A DNA stretch of 64,000 nt from Microthrixaceae bacterium (GCA_020845705.1 JADLFH010000028.1:27123-91122), one strand, 5' to 3'; counted from the first letter of the stretch, positions 8,526 to 16,850 are shown. The notes: generated by a model not told the origin, from the letters alone. A program made the numbers and translations.

Positions 8526-9566
8526 ATGCCCGTTCGCGCACTCGATGCCATCCCCCGCGCAGGCCTCGGCCACTGGCCCACGCCGTTGCAGCGCTGCGAC
8601 CGGCTGCGCGCCGCGCTCGGCGGGTTGGGCTCATGCCCCGAGATCTGGGTGAAGCGCGAGGACTGCTCGGGTGTCGCCTTCGGGGGCAACAAAGTCCGCA
8701 AGCTCGACCTGATCCTCGGCGAGGCCGCTCGCGGCGATCTCGACGTGGTCATCACCTTCGGAGCGGTGCAGTCAAACCACTGCCGCCAGACCGCTGCCGC
8801 ATGCAACATGTTGGGGATCGACTGCGAGCTGGTGCTGGCCAAGATCGTCCCCCGACACGACGAGCTTTACGAACACGGCGGCAACGTCCTGCTCGACCAC
8901 CTGCTGGGCGCCACGCTGCACCTTGTCGACGACGCGATCGCGGGACTCGAGCTCCTCCATGAGCGCCAGTCGGAGCTGGAGGCGGCCGGACGACGGGTGC
9001 TGTCGGTGCCCTTCGGAGGCAGCGACCTGATGGGCACACTCGGCTACGTGGTGGCCACCGAGGAGTGGGCGCGCCAGGCCGCCGGGGTGGGATTGGCCGG
9101 CGGGTTCGACCGGGTCGTTCTTGCGACCTCCACTGGCGGCACCTACGCCGGCACCTTGTTGGGCGTGAAACGCCGCGGCCTGCCGACTCACGTCACCGGC
9201 ATCAGCGCCTACGGCGACGCTGCGTCGGCAGAGCTCGGCATCGTGGGGCTGATGGCAGCGGCGGCAACCGAGTTGGGCATAGGACCACCCGACCCACGGC
9301 TGGTAGAGGTCCGCGACGAGTTCCTGGGCGGGGGCTACGGGATCCTCACCGACGGCGTCATCGAAGCGGTCCGGCTGTTCGCCCAGACCGAATCGCTTCT
9401 GTTGGACCCTGTGTACTCGGGCAAGGCCGGGGCGGGGTTGATCTCGCTGATCCGCAGCGGCGAGATCGCCGCGTCGGAGCGCGTGTTGTTCATCCACACC
9501 GGCGGTGGACCGGGCCTCTTCGCGTACGGAGACGCGATCTTGGGTCGTGAGGCGTTCAGCCCGTGA
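8526..9566 (+). CDS. D-cysteine desulfhydrase / ACC deaminase family PLP enzyme
   Basis: A 346-residue fold-type II PLP enzyme. IWVKREDCSGVAFGGNKVRK carries the PLP lysine (Lys56) in the GGNKxRK motif, and TFGAVQSNHCRQTAAA is the substrate/PLP loop of the D-cysteine desulfhydrase and 1-aminocyclopropane-1-carboxylate deaminase group. STGGTYAGTLLG binds the PLP phosphate. D-cysteine desulfhydrase releases pyruvate, H2S and ammonia; ACC deaminase opens the cyclopropane ring. The sequence alone does not decide between them. Its last 11 bases overlap the convergent mrp gene. Confidence 0.82.
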   Translation: MPVRALDAIPRAGLGHWPTPLQRCDRLRAALGGLGSCPEIWVKREDCSGVAFGGNKVRKLDLILGEAARGDLDVVITFGAVQSNHCRQTAAACNMLGIDCELVLAKIVPRHDELYEHGGNVLLDHLLGATLHLVDDAIAGLELLHERQSELEAAGRRVLSVPFGGSDLMGTLGYVVATEEWARQAAGVGLAGGFDRVVLATSTGGTYAGTLLGVKRRGLPTHVTGISAYGDAASAELGIVGLMAAAATELGIGPPDPRLVEVRDEFLGGGYGILTDGVIEAVRLFAQTESLLLDPVYSGKAGAGLISLIRSGEIAASERVLFIHTGGGPGLFAYGDAILGREAFSP

Positions 9567-10701
9567 TGCGCAACTCGCGGTGGGTCCGTCGGGTCGGAGC
9601 GAGCTCCACGTCGATGCGCTCGGCGATCGACGCGAAGGCCTGGCTCGCTTCTGCCGACGAGTTCGCCACAGTGATCGGCTTGCCCACGTCGCCGCCCTCA
9701 CGGAGCTGAGGCATCAGCGGGATCTGACCCAACAGCGGCACGTCGAGCTGATCGGCCAACGCCTGGCCGCCACCGGATCCGAACAGCTCATAGCGCTTTT
9801 CGTCATCGGCGGTGAACCACGACATGTTCTCGATCACCCCTCGCACCGTGATGTTCAGCTTGTGTGCCATGTACGCAGCGCGCTGGGCGACCCGCTGTGC
9901 GGCGGGCTGGGGCGTGGTCACCACATACAGCTCCGAGCGGGGCAGGTATTGGGCGATCGAGATCGAGATGTCACCCGTTCCGGGGGGCAGGTCGACCAAC
10001 AGGTAGTCGGGTTCGTCCCAGAACACGTCAGTGAGGAACTGCTCGAGCGCCTTGTGCAACATGGGTCCGCGCCAGATGATCGGTGTCTCCTCCTCGGCGA
10101 AGAAGCCCATCGACATCGCCCTCACCCCGTGGGACTCGGGCGGAATGATCATCTGGTCCAACAACACCGGGTCGGTGTCGATCCCCAACATCTTGGGAAT
10201 CGAGAAGCCGTAGACATCGGCGTCGACCACCCCGACCGACTTGCCGCGCTGGGTCAGGGCCACCGCGAGGTTGGTCGTGACCGAGCTTTTCCCCACACCA
10301 CCTTTGCCCGAGGCGCACAACAGCACCCGGGTATGGTTCCCCGGCTCGGCGAAGGGAACCGCACGCCCCTCGGCGTGGCCTTGGCCCTGTTGGGTTCCCG
10401 CGCTTGCCTGTGGGTCGCCGTGGAGCTGCTTGCGGAGCTCCTCCCGCTCGGCGTCGTCGAGAAGGGTGAAGTCGACCTGCACGACCTTGACGCCGTCGAG
10501 TGAGGCGATCGCCTCGCTGACACGACGTTCGAGCTCTTCACGTCCATTGGTCGCGGGAGTCGTCAAAGCCACGAGAACCCTCACCGACGAACGGTTGATC
10601 GCCACCTCCCTCACCATGTTCAGATCGACGATCGATCGGCGCAGCTCCGGATCCTGAACAGGCCGAAGCGCTTCGGTCACGGAGGCTTCTGAGACGGTCA
10701 T
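9556..10701 (-). CDS. mrp: Mrp/NBP35-family Fe-S cluster carrier ATPase
   Basis: A 381-residue ApbC/Mrp protein: an N-terminal MIP18/DUF59 domain (ALRPVQDPELRRSIVDLNMV) and a ParA-like ATPase with CASGKGGVGKSSVTTNLAVAL, VGVVDADVYGFSIPKMLG and DYLLVDLPPGTGD. Family members carry and transfer [4Fe-4S] clusters in the cytoplasm. The ATG at 10701 begins MTVSEASVTEALRPVQDPEL; the frame to 11274 lies over the divergent regulator. Only 18 bases separate its start from that of the SufR-like regulator, so shared control is likely. Confidence 0.92.
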   Translation of the reverse strand: MTVSEASVTEALRPVQDPELRRSIVDLNMVREVAINRSSVRVLVALTTPATNGREELERRVSEAIASLDGVKVVQVDFTLLDDAEREELRKQLHGDPQASAGTQQGQGHAEGRAVPFAEPGNHTRVLLCASGKGGVGKSSVTTNLAVALTQRGKSVGVVDADVYGFSIPKMLGIDTDPVLLDQMIIPPESHGVRAMSMGFFAEEETPIIWRGPMLHKALEQFLTDVFWDEPDYLLVDLPPGTGDISISIAQYLPRSELYVVTTPQPAAQRVAQRAAYMAHKLNITVRGVIENMSWFTADDEKRYELFGSGGGQALADQLDVPLLGQIPLMPQLREGGDVGKPITVANSSAEASQAFASIAERIDVELAPTRRTHRELRITG

Positions 10702-10719
10702 CGGTGGCAGACTACGACG

Positions 10720-11460
10720 GTGACGTCGGATCCACTCAGCCCGACCGAGTTCGCGTCCGCGGTGACGGCGATCACCTCGGCCTTCGGCGATCCGACGCGT
10801 CGTGAGATCTACCTCTTCGCCCACTCTTCGGGTTCCGGTGTCACCGCATCGGAGGTGGCGGAGCGATTCGAGCTGCACCCCAACGTCGCGCGCCATCACC
10901 TCGAGAAGCTCGCCGCGGGCGGATACGTCGAGTTCACCACGACACGACCGGCGGGCAGTGCCGGGCGACCCTCGAAGCGATACCGGGTGGCTGCCAAGGG
11001 TGTGCAGTTGGAGATCCCGGTGCGCAACGACGAGGTGATCATCCGACTGCTCGGGCGTGCCCTCGGAGAGCTTGGCAGGGACCGGGCGGAGGCCTTGGCC
11101 GAGGAGGTCGGGATCGCATACGGGATGGAGCTGGCCGCCGCGATGGGCGACGCCACGGTGGCGCCCAAGTCGGTGCGCACCGCGTTGCACGCGGTAGCCG
11201 ACGCGCTCTCGGCTCATGGCTTCGCGGCGCACGCCACTCGCGAAGGCGACTCCATGGCGATCGTCGCGGAACACTGCCCATTCGGCGAGACCGCTGTGGA
11301 GAACCCGGTGATGTGCGCGATCGACCGCGGAATGGTTAAGGGGATGTTGGCCAACCTCTATGGCGAGACACTGGTGGGCGTGCGTTCCTCACGTCCCAGG
11401 GGTGACGATGTCTGTGTCACCTCCGTGGACTCGATCGAGACGATCGACTCGGTCGCCTGA
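10720..11460 (+). CDS. SufR-like iron-sulfur ArsR/DeoR-type regulator
   Basis: A 246-residue protein with an N-terminal winged helix (TSAFGDPTRREIYLFAH, VTASEVAERFELHPNVARHH) and a C-terminal cysteine region. C186 and C199 have the C-X12-C spacing of the first cysteine pair in SufR; a third, C232, lies near the end. SufR binds an Fe-S cluster and represses suf genes. Being divergent from the Fe-S carrier gene mrp and 0.8 kb from a cysteine desulfurase fits a role in Fe-S homeostasis. Other SufR proteins use four cysteines and only three are present in this region, so the assignment is good but not certain. The start is GTG. Confidence 0.75.
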   Translation: MTSDPLSPTEFASAVTAITSAFGDPTRREIYLFAHSSGSGVTASEVAERFELHPNVARHHLEKLAAGGYVEFTTTRPAGSAGRPSKRYRVAAKGVQLEIPVRNDEVIIRLLGRALGELGRDRAEALAEEVGIAYGMELAAAMGDATVAPKSVRTALHAVADALSAHGFAAHATREGDSMAIVAEHCPFGETAVENPVMCAIDRGMVKGMLANLYGETLVGVRSSRPRGDDVCVTSVDSIETIDSVA

Positions 11461-11488
11461 GGCGCCTGGGCCGGTCAGCCACCGCCGC

Positions 11489-12217
11489 TCAGGACCGACG
11501 GATCTGAATCCAGGTCGCACTGGAGACCGCCACCGCACGACCCTCCACGTACAACGCCGCGGCACCGCGGAACTTGCGCCCATCCAAGCCGAGCGGCCAT
11601 CCCACGAGCACCGTCTCGGGACGGGCAGGAACCGCAGAGAGGATGTCCACCGCGAACGTGCCCAGTAGCCAGGGCGGATCCAATGCTCCTCCAACCAGAG
11701 GGATCGGATGCGATGTGATGCAGTCGAGAGCCGCCCAAACCTGCTCGAAGGGCACCGTGCCGTCTGGGGCCACGAGGTCCGGCGGGCAGCTCGCGGGAGA
11801 CGCCACCGCTGAGCCATCCTCCAGCGCTCCCGCCGCCACCCGCCACGCGTCGCCGTGGCGACGGCCGGTCCCGCACGCGAAGCACGAAGGGAACGGATGC
11901 CGACCTGACCACATGAACCCGGCGCTCGCCCGCCGGGCCATCGACAGGCTCACCGCCGGCGGCGGGTTGATCCCCAACGGTGCCCTCGGCTCGGCCACGG
12001 CAACCAGACCCTCGCCCCGACGAGCCTCGGGATCCATCAACTCCACTCGGCCGTCGTCGCCCGGTACCACGATCAGCTCGCGGGACAGAGGCGGCGGCTT
12101 CGCCAGCCTCACCGTGGCGGGACCATCCACGTAGCGAGCGAGCATCCCCGAGCTGTAGCCGCCGTGGCCGCTGTCTCGCGGGCCGCAGAACCGTGGGTCG
12201 ATCACCACCGAGAGCAC
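11489..12217 (-). CDS. Hypothetical protein, possible hotdog-fold thioesterase
   Basis: A 242-residue protein from GTG 12217 with a GGAGAG site just upstream. The core has FPSCFACGTGRR, then CPPDLVAPDGTVPFEQVWAA, TSHPIPLVGGA and a C-terminal stretch RKFRGAAALYVEGRAVAVSS, which recalls double-hotdog acyl-CoA thioesterase-like proteins. No catalytic residues can be named with confidence. It is divergent from the cysteine desulfurase gene by 29 bases and convergent with the SufR-like gene. The longer frame to 12433 would run into the desulfurase gene and is rejected. Confidence 0.6.
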   Translation of the reverse strand: MLSVVIDPRFCGPRDSGHGGYSSGMLARYVDGPATVRLAKPPPLSRELIVVPGDDGRVELMDPEARRGEGLVAVAEPRAPLGINPPPAVSLSMARRASAGFMWSGRHPFPSCFACGTGRRHGDAWRVAAGALEDGSAVASPASCPPDLVAPDGTVPFEQVWAALDCITSHPIPLVGGALDPPWLLGTFAVDILSAVPARPETVLVGWPLGLDGRKFRGAAALYVEGRAVAVSSATWIQIRRS

Positions 12218-12232
12218 CTCTCCAGTCTCCCC

Positions 12233-12238
12233 TACCCT
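12233..12238 (+). promoter_or_regulatory. Possible -10 box of cysteine desulfurase gene
   Basis: TACCCT ends 8 bases before the GTG at 12247, in the 29-base gap between divergent genes. The spacing fits a leaderless or almost leaderless transcript. Confidence 0.4.
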
Positions 12239-12246
12239 GAGCGCCG

Positions 12247-13374
12247 GTGCGCTCCTATCTCGACCACGCCTCGACCTCACCGATTCGGCCGACGGCTCGA
12301 TCCGCAATCGTCGAGGTGCTGGAGCGAACCGACCTCGGCGACCCGTCGCGCTTCCATCGGGAGGGCATGACCGCACGAGCGGTCGTCGAGGACGCCCGCG
12401 ACCGCGTGGCAGCGTCCCTGGGAGCGAGGCCACGGGAGGTGGTGTTCACGAGTGGCGCCACCGAGGCCATCGCGATGGCGAGCTGGGGCGCCGCGAGCCG
12501 CGGCGCCCACAGCGTGCTCAGCGCGGTGGAACACTCGGCGGTGCGCGAGTGGGCCGAGCGAGGCGAGATCAGCTGGGTGGGCGTGGATGGATACGGCCGG
12601 GTCGATCCCCTCGAGTTGGCCGCCTCGGTGACCGAACACACCGGGCTGGTGCACTGCCAGTGGGGCAACCACGAGGTGGGCACTCGCCAACCCGTCGCCG
12701 AAGTGGTAGCCCAACTCGACGGTCGGGCGTTGCTCCACGTGGATGCCGCGCAGGTCGTCGGCCACGATCCGATCGCCTTCGCCGCTTCCGGCATCGATCT
12801 TCTCTCCGTGTCGTCGCACAAGTTCGGTGGACCGGCAGGCATTGGTGCCCTGTTGGTGCGCCGCCGGCTGAGACTCCCTCCGCTGCTGGTGGGTGGCGAC
12901 CAGGAGCGGGCCCGCCGCGGGGGCATCGAGCCGGTCGCTGCCATAGCGGGGTTCGCGGCGGCACTCGAGGAGGCAACCGCAACGCTCGGTCACGAATCGA
13001 ACCGCCAACGCCTGCTGACCGATCGAGTTCTCGAATGGGCAAGCAAGACCGAAGGGGTCGCAGCGCTTGGGGATCCCACGGATCGGCTCCCCCACATCGT
13101 TTGCCTCGGTATCGCGGACGTCGAACCCCAACCAGTGCTTCTGGGCCTCGACGCGGCGGGCGTCGCCGTCCACTCCGGCAGCTCCTGTTCCAGCGAGGCG
13201 CTGGAACCGTCACCGGTGCTGGCCGCAATGGGTGCCAAAGCCGACAGATCGCTGCGCATCTCGGTGGGCTGGAACACCACCGACACCGACGTGGACCGGC
13301 TACTGGGCGCGCTCAGTACGGTTCTCGACGAGCTGCGCGCCCTGCGGCGCTCGATCGAGGGGACTGAGACGTGA
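12247..13374 (+). CDS. Cysteine desulfurase (IscS/NifS family)
   Basis: A 375-residue class V aminotransferase starting at GTG (MRSYLDHASTSPIRPTA). TSGATEAIAMA contacts PLP, LLHVDAAQVVG follows, the PLP lysine is Lys192 in SVSSHKFGGPAG, and Cys314 in HSGSSCSSEALEPS is the persulfide-forming residue on the flexible loop. It removes sulfur from L-cysteine for Fe-S clusters or thio-modification of tRNA. It sits close to mrp and a SufR-like regulator. No IscU, TusA or MnmA gene is adjacent, so the acceptor is unknown. A hydrolase gene overlaps its stop by 4 bases. Confidence 0.88.
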   Translation: MRSYLDHASTSPIRPTARSAIVEVLERTDLGDPSRFHREGMTARAVVEDARDRVAASLGARPREVVFTSGATEAIAMASWGAASRGAHSVLSAVEHSAVREWAERGEISWVGVDGYGRVDPLELAASVTEHTGLVHCQWGNHEVGTRQPVAEVVAQLDGRALLHVDAAQVVGHDPIAFAASGIDLLSVSSHKFGGPAGIGALLVRRRLRLPPLLVGGDQERARRGGIEPVAAIAGFAAALEEATATLGHESNRQRLLTDRVLEWASKTEGVAALGDPTDRLPHIVCLGIADVEPQPVLLGLDAAGVAVHSGSSCSSEALEPSPVLAAMGAKADRSLRISVGWNTTDTDVDRLLGALSTVLDELRALRRSIEGTET

Positions 13375-14249
13375 ACGACGCAGTGGGAGCATGGCAGGCG
13401 CGGGGACACATGCTGGAAACCGAATGGGGTGAGATCTTCTGTGTGGACATACCTGGTCCCGGCAATCAGCCGCCGGCGCTGGTGTTGCACGGCTTCCCCT
13501 CTTCCAGCTTCGACTGGCACCTCGTGGTGGACCACCTCGCGGCCGAACGTCGAGTGGTTCTCTTCGACGACTTGGGCTTCGGATTGTCGGACAAGCCCGA
13601 TCTGCCCTACACGATGCGACTCCAAGCCGATGTCACCGAGGCCGTCGCCGCGGCCCATGACCTGGACCGAGTGGTTCTGGTGTCCCACGACATGGGCGAC
13701 ACCGTCGGAGGCGAATTGCTGGCACGATCCATGGAGGGTGCCCTTGACTTCCAGGTGGTCGGCCGGCTCCTCACCAACGGGTCGATCTACATCGACATGG
13801 CGCATCTCACCGCCGGCCAGCAGCTCCTGTTGTCGCTGCCCGACGAGAGGCTGGCTCCCGGCCTGGTCGGTCCCGAGGGCTACCGGGCAGGGCTGGCCGA
13901 CACATGCGCTCCGGCGCACCGCCCCGATGACGCGGAGCTCGATGCCCAATGGGAGCTGCAGTCTCACGCCGGAGGCGAACTGCTGTTGCCCCGCCTCATA
14001 CGCTACGTCGAGGAGCGGCGACGTGAGGAACGCCGCTTCACCGGCGCCATCGAAGCCCACCCGTCTCCCCTGGCCGTGTTGTGGGGCACCGAGGACCCGG
14101 TTGCCGTGGTGGAAATGGTCGATGTGTTGCACCGGGCCCGCCCCGACGCGCTGGTCGCCCGCCTCGACGGTGTGGGTCACTACCCGATGATCGAGGTACC
14201 TGAGCTGTTCGCCGCAGAGGCCGCCGCCCTGTTGCGCCGGGTCAGCTGA
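13371..14249 (+). CDS. Alpha/beta hydrolase, haloalkane dehalogenase/MEST-like
   Basis: A 292-residue hydrolase starting at GTG in a GTGA overlap with the desulfurase stop, so it is translationally coupled. LVLHGFPSSSFDWH forms the oxyanion hole, and the nucleophile is Asp107 in LVSHDMGDTVGG, the type used by dehalogenases and epoxide hydrolases rather than the serine of esterases. DDLGFGLSDKP also occurs in MEST-like proteins. The catalytic His is probably in GVGHYPMIE. The substrate is unknown, and coupling to a desulfurase does not suggest one. Confidence 0.8.
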   Translation: MNDAVGAWQARGHMLETEWGEIFCVDIPGPGNQPPALVLHGFPSSSFDWHLVVDHLAAERRVVLFDDLGFGLSDKPDLPYTMRLQADVTEAVAAAHDLDRVVLVSHDMGDTVGGELLARSMEGALDFQVVGRLLTNGSIYIDMAHLTAGQQLLLSLPDERLAPGLVGPEGYRAGLADTCAPAHRPDDAELDAQWELQSHAGGELLLPRLIRYVEERRREERRFTGAIEAHPSPLAVLWGTEDPVAVVEMVDVLHRARPDALVARLDGVGHYPMIEVPELFAAEAAALLRRVS

Positions 14250-14610
14250 GCGGGGCGCGACGGCCGTTGCGCGGCGCCGCGGCGGCCACCTCGTCGGGCA
14301 CATCGATGCGCATGCGCAACAAAGCGCCACCGAGGGTCTTGCCGAGGTTGTCGGCGCGCAGGCTACGAGGGCCGCCACCGCCGAGGGCACCCTGCATCAC
14401 GAACTTGAGGCCCCACACGTTGGCCACCTCGTAGCGGACCACCTCGCCACGCACCAGGTCGCCGAAGTGCTGCTTGACCCGCTCGACGGTCACGGCCTCG
14501 CAGATGGCGGCGAAGCCGGCGTCGTCGTCCGCGAAGAGGGTCAGATCGGAGATGTCGCCCTTGTCGCCCGAACGCACTCCGCAGAGGTCCCGTAGCTGGA
14601 TCTCGGCCAT
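14242..14610 (-). CDS. AtuA C-terminal-type domain protein
   Basis: A 122-residue protein (MAEIQLRDLCGVRSGDKGDIS). SGDKGD, KQHFGDLVRGEVVRYEVANVWG and NFVMQGALGGG-like segments belong to the ferredoxin-fold domain that forms the C-terminus of AtuA proteins of acyclic terpene catabolism. The N-terminal AtuA domain is a separate gene at 15496-16812 on the same strand, so AtuA is split here. It ends in an 8-base convergent overlap with the hydrolase gene. ATG 14610 is preceded by a -10 box at 14618-14623. Confidence 0.78.
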   Translation of the reverse strand: MAEIQLRDLCGVRSGDKGDISDLTLFADDDAGFAAICEAVTVERVKQHFGDLVRGEVVRYEVANVWGLKFVMQGALGGGGPRSLRADNLGKTLGGALLRMRIDVPDEVAAAAPRNGRRAPLS

Positions 14611-14617
14611 CCGCCAC

Positions 14618-14623
14618 ACGGTA
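14618..14623 (-). promoter_or_regulatory. Probable -10 box of leaderless AtuA C-terminal gene
   Basis: On the minus strand TACCGT lies 7 bases before ATG 14610. It shows the split AtuA C-terminal gene has its own promoter. Confidence 0.45.
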
Positions 14624-14654
14624 GCTCCCCCTGGCGCTCACCGCGGCGGTCACG

Positions 14655-14660
14655 TAGCGT
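14655..14660 (+). promoter_or_regulatory. Probable -10 box of leaderless small gene
   Basis: TAGCGT lies 7 bases before ATG 14668. This is the main reason to believe the short downstream frame is a gene. Confidence 0.4.
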
Positions 14661-14667
14661 GGCTGCG

Positions 14668-14871
14668 ATGTTCGCCACAGTGGTCGTCGCTCCCCTACTC
14701 GGGTGGTACCTCCAGCGCCAGGTCGCGCCCCTCTGGCAGCCCATGGCACGCCGGGCGGGGCGTTCGCCGATGTTGGTGCGTCGTGTTGCGAAGCGGGCCC
14801 ACATCGCGTCGGTGCGGTTCGGCTATGCGGCTCTCGCTGCCGGTGCGATCATCCGCCTCGCCGTCCCCTGA
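14668..14871 (+). CDS. Small hypothetical membrane-associated protein
   Basis: A 67-residue frame (MFATVVVAPLLGWYLQRQVA). Hydrophobic stretches at about 1-15 and 50-65 flank a basic centre rich in Arg, which would suit a small membrane protein. No family is recognised. Support comes from the TAGCGT box 7 bases upstream and from the stop lying just before a tandem repeat. It could still be a chance frame. Confidence 0.45.
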   Translation: MFATVVVAPLLGWYLQRQVAPLWQPMARRAGRSPMLVRRVAKRAHIASVRFGYAALAAGAIIRLAVP

Positions 14872-14878
14872 ACCAGCC

Positions 14879-14933
14879 ACCGGCCGAACTCAGCGCACCG
14901 ACCGGCCGAACTCAGCGCACCGACCAGCCGAAC
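14879..14933. repeat. 22-bp tandem repeat, 2.5 copies
   Basis: Two identical 22-base units (14879-14900, 14901-14922) beginning ACCGGCCGAACTCAGC, followed by a diverged 11-base partial copy that runs into the left arm of the palindromic element at 14929. It is too short and lacks spacers, so it is not CRISPR. It is non-coding, between the small gene and the phosphatase gene. Confidence 0.8.
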
Positions 14934-14979
14934 CGGCGTAGGAATCCGCCGGTACGCGACGGATCCGTACGCAAGTTCG
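14929..14979. repeat. Dispersed palindromic element, copy 1 (degenerate)
   Basis: The right arm CGGATCCGTACGCAAGTTCG (14960-14979) is a full copy of the family arm. The left arm at 14929-14948 matches its reverse complement at 15 of 20 positions. It belongs to the family also found at 16865, 17088, 32740 and 58171. Confidence 0.75.
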
Positions 14980-15014
14980 AAGGGGGTAGGCCGAACCGTT
15001 TCGGACCGCTCATC

Positions 15015-15020
15015 TAGCAT
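15015..15020 (+). promoter_or_regulatory. Probable -10 box of leaderless phosphatase gene
   Basis: TAGCAT lies 6 bases before ATG 15027. The same hexamer and similar spacing occur before the lipoprotein gene at 28056. Confidence 0.45.
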
Positions 15021-15026
15021 CGTCGG

Positions 15027-15509
15027 ATGGCCGTGCATCTCGTCAGGCATGCGTCGGCCGGCTCGCGCGACCCCTGGGACGCCGCCGACGCCGACCGTGC
15101 ACTCGACGAAACCGGCCTCATCCAAGCGGCATCGCTCGCCACTCTGTTGTCCGCAGCACCGATCACGAGGATTGCGTCGAGCCCGGCCCTGCGATGCATC
15201 CAGACGGTCACACCGTTGGCAACGGACCACGGCCTTGAGGTCCACCGCCACGATCACCTATTCGAGGGCACTGACATCGAGGCAGCCTGGGAATGTCTGA
15301 TCGACGCCGCCAACCTCCAGTGCGACGCAGTTCTGTGCAGTCACGGCGACGTGATACCGACCCTCATCCGGCGACTCCACCTGCGCGGGATGCGGCTGCC
15401 CGGCGGCTCGGGTTGCGCGAAGGGCTCGTGTTGGACGCTGGAGGGCTGGGACGGAACCCGGTTTCTCGACGGGACCTACCGCCCCCCAGGTGAGCTCAGA
15501 CCTCGGTGA
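15027..15509 (+). CDS. SixA-like histidine phosphatase
   Basis: A 160-residue protein of the histidine phosphatase superfamily. MAVHLVRHASAGSRDPWDAA holds the RHxxA form of the RHG motif with the catalytic His, ITRIASSPALRCIQTVTPL the second Arg, and VLCSHGDVIPTLIRRL the second His. Its length and the RHASAG form match SixA-type phosphohistidine or small-molecule phosphatases. It is cytoplasmic. It overlaps the convergent AtuA N-terminal gene by 14 bases. Confidence 0.82.
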   Translation: MAVHLVRHASAGSRDPWDAADADRALDETGLIQAASLATLLSAAPITRIASSPALRCIQTVTPLATDHGLEVHRHDHLFEGTDIEAAWECLIDAANLQCDAVLCSHGDVIPTLIRRLHLRGMRLPGGSGCAKGSCWTLEGWDGTRFLDGTYRPPGELRPR

Positions 15510-16812
15510 CCTCCACGCGAACCTGGCCGTCGACCACCTCACGCGGCACCGCGATTGCATCCACCCCCAGGAGCTGGGTCGGCCTTCCGCCGCGCAGCCG
15601 GTCGGCCTGGGAGATCATCGGCGGCCCCGACAGCCCGAGCAGGCCACCTTCGAACACGAGCTTGGTCGCCTCTTCCTTCGTGGCACAGCGCCACGCCAGG
15701 CGGGCGATGACTTCGGCCGGATCGTGGTCGATGTCCGCGCCAACGGTCGGCCCACCGAATCCGTTCACCCCGAAGTACTCCTCGGACCACTCCTCCACTT
15801 CCATGCCGATGATGTCCGCACGACCTCGCAGGTATGCAACAGCGGCCCGCGCCTTGGCCTCGGCGTCAGGCCATGAGTAGGCCACCCGCGCCTCGCCGGC
15901 GAATCCAGCCGGAGTGCACACCAATCCCTTGTACGTCTCCGGGGCGGCGGTTCCGGCCGCGCCGAACACCCGCACCCGATCGCCGCCAAGGTCTTCGAGG
16001 CGCACCGCTGCGAGGTTCGCCGTCACGTCGGGGTTCAGATACGCACTGGGGTCGTGCACCTCGTAGAGGAGCTGCTCGCGCACGGTGTCGAAGCTCACCC
16101 GACCGCCCGTACCCGCGGGCTTGGTCAACACGAAACTGCCGTCGGGTTCGCACTCGCCGATGGGGAACCCGACCCGTAGGGGATCGGAGTTGTTCCACCA
16201 GTCACCCGAGTAGTTGCCCCCTGTGACCTGTCCCGAGCACTCCATCAGATGCCCCACGGTGACCCCCGCCGCCAGGCGATCCCAGTCGTCCCAACCCCAG
16301 CCGAACTCATGGACCAACGGGGCGAGGAACAGCGAGGCGTCTGCCACACGACCGCAGATGACGATGTGGGCTCCGGCGTCGAGCGCGTCGACGATGGGGC
16401 GGGCGCCGAGATACGCGTTGGCGAACAGCGTGTCGTCGGGCAGGCCCAGCGTCGCGGCGTGCGGTCGCACGTCGTCGCCCACAACCGTCGCCACCTTCAG
16501 GCCCGATATCCCCGCGCCGCGGAGCCCGTCGATCACAGCCCGACCCGCGGCGATCGGGTTGATCCCTCCTGCGTTGGTGATGAAGCGGGTGCGGCCGTCC
16601 ACCAGGTACGGCACCGCCGCGGCCACATACAGCGGCAGGTCACGGGTGTAACCCAACGCCTCGTCACGCAGGCGGTCCTTCTGGAGGATCGCCAAGGTCA
16701 GCTCGGCGAGAGCCTCACAGACCAGATAGTCGACTCCCGACGCCAAGAGATCATCGAGGGGAGCTCGCCCGTCGCCGTAGAAACCTTGGCCACCACCGAG
16801 TCTTACCGTCAC
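15496..16812 (-). CDS. AtuA N-terminal (DUF1446) family protein
   Basis: A 438-residue protein covering the conserved acyclic terpene utilisation AtuA domain: RLGGGQGFYGDGRAPLDDLL at the N-terminus, DYLVCEALAELTLAILQKDR, FITNAGGINPIAAGRAV, ICGRVADASLFLAPLVHEFGW and GNYSGDWWNN. Its partner C-terminal domain is encoded apart at 14242-14610. GTG 16812 is chosen because a -10 box lies 7 bases upstream; the frame to 16941 enters repeat DNA. AtuA is needed for citronellol/geraniol breakdown in Pseudomonas; the reaction is not settled, so the role here is inferred only from family. Confidence 0.8.
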   Translation of the reverse strand: MTVRLGGGQGFYGDGRAPLDDLLASGVDYLVCEALAELTLAILQKDRLRDEALGYTRDLPLYVAAAVPYLVDGRTRFITNAGGINPIAAGRAVIDGLRGAGISGLKVATVVGDDVRPHAATLGLPDDTLFANAYLGARPIVDALDAGAHIVICGRVADASLFLAPLVHEFGWGWDDWDRLAAGVTVGHLMECSGQVTGGNYSGDWWNNSDPLRVGFPIGECEPDGSFVLTKPAGTGGRVSFDTVREQLLYEVHDPSAYLNPDVTANLAAVRLEDLGGDRVRVFGAAGTAAPETYKGLVCTPAGFAGEARVAYSWPDAEAKARAAVAYLRGRADIIGMEVEEWSEEYFGVNGFGGPTVGADIDHDPAEVIARLAWRCATKEEATKLVFEGGLLGLSGPPMISQADRLRGGRPTQLLGVDAIAVPREVVDGQVRVEVTEV

Positions 16813-16819
16813 GCCGACG

Positions 16820-16825
16820 ACGATA
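16820..16825 (-). promoter_or_regulatory. Probable -10 box of leaderless AtuA N-terminal gene
   Basis: On the minus strand TATCGT lies 7 bases before GTG 16812. This fixes the start and gives the gene its own promoter, independent of the C-terminal gene. Confidence 0.45.
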
Positions 16826-16850
16826 CCCGCCCCGACCTCGAGCCCTGGGT

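Noticed and set aside
12277..14390. Long minus-strand frames over the desulfurase and hydrolase genes
   Set aside because: They are opposite well-supported genes and have Arg/Pro-rich shadow composition without domains.
14879..14933. Short direct repeats as a CRISPR array
   Set aside because: The units are directly adjacent with no spacers, number only 2.5, and no cas gene is in the window.
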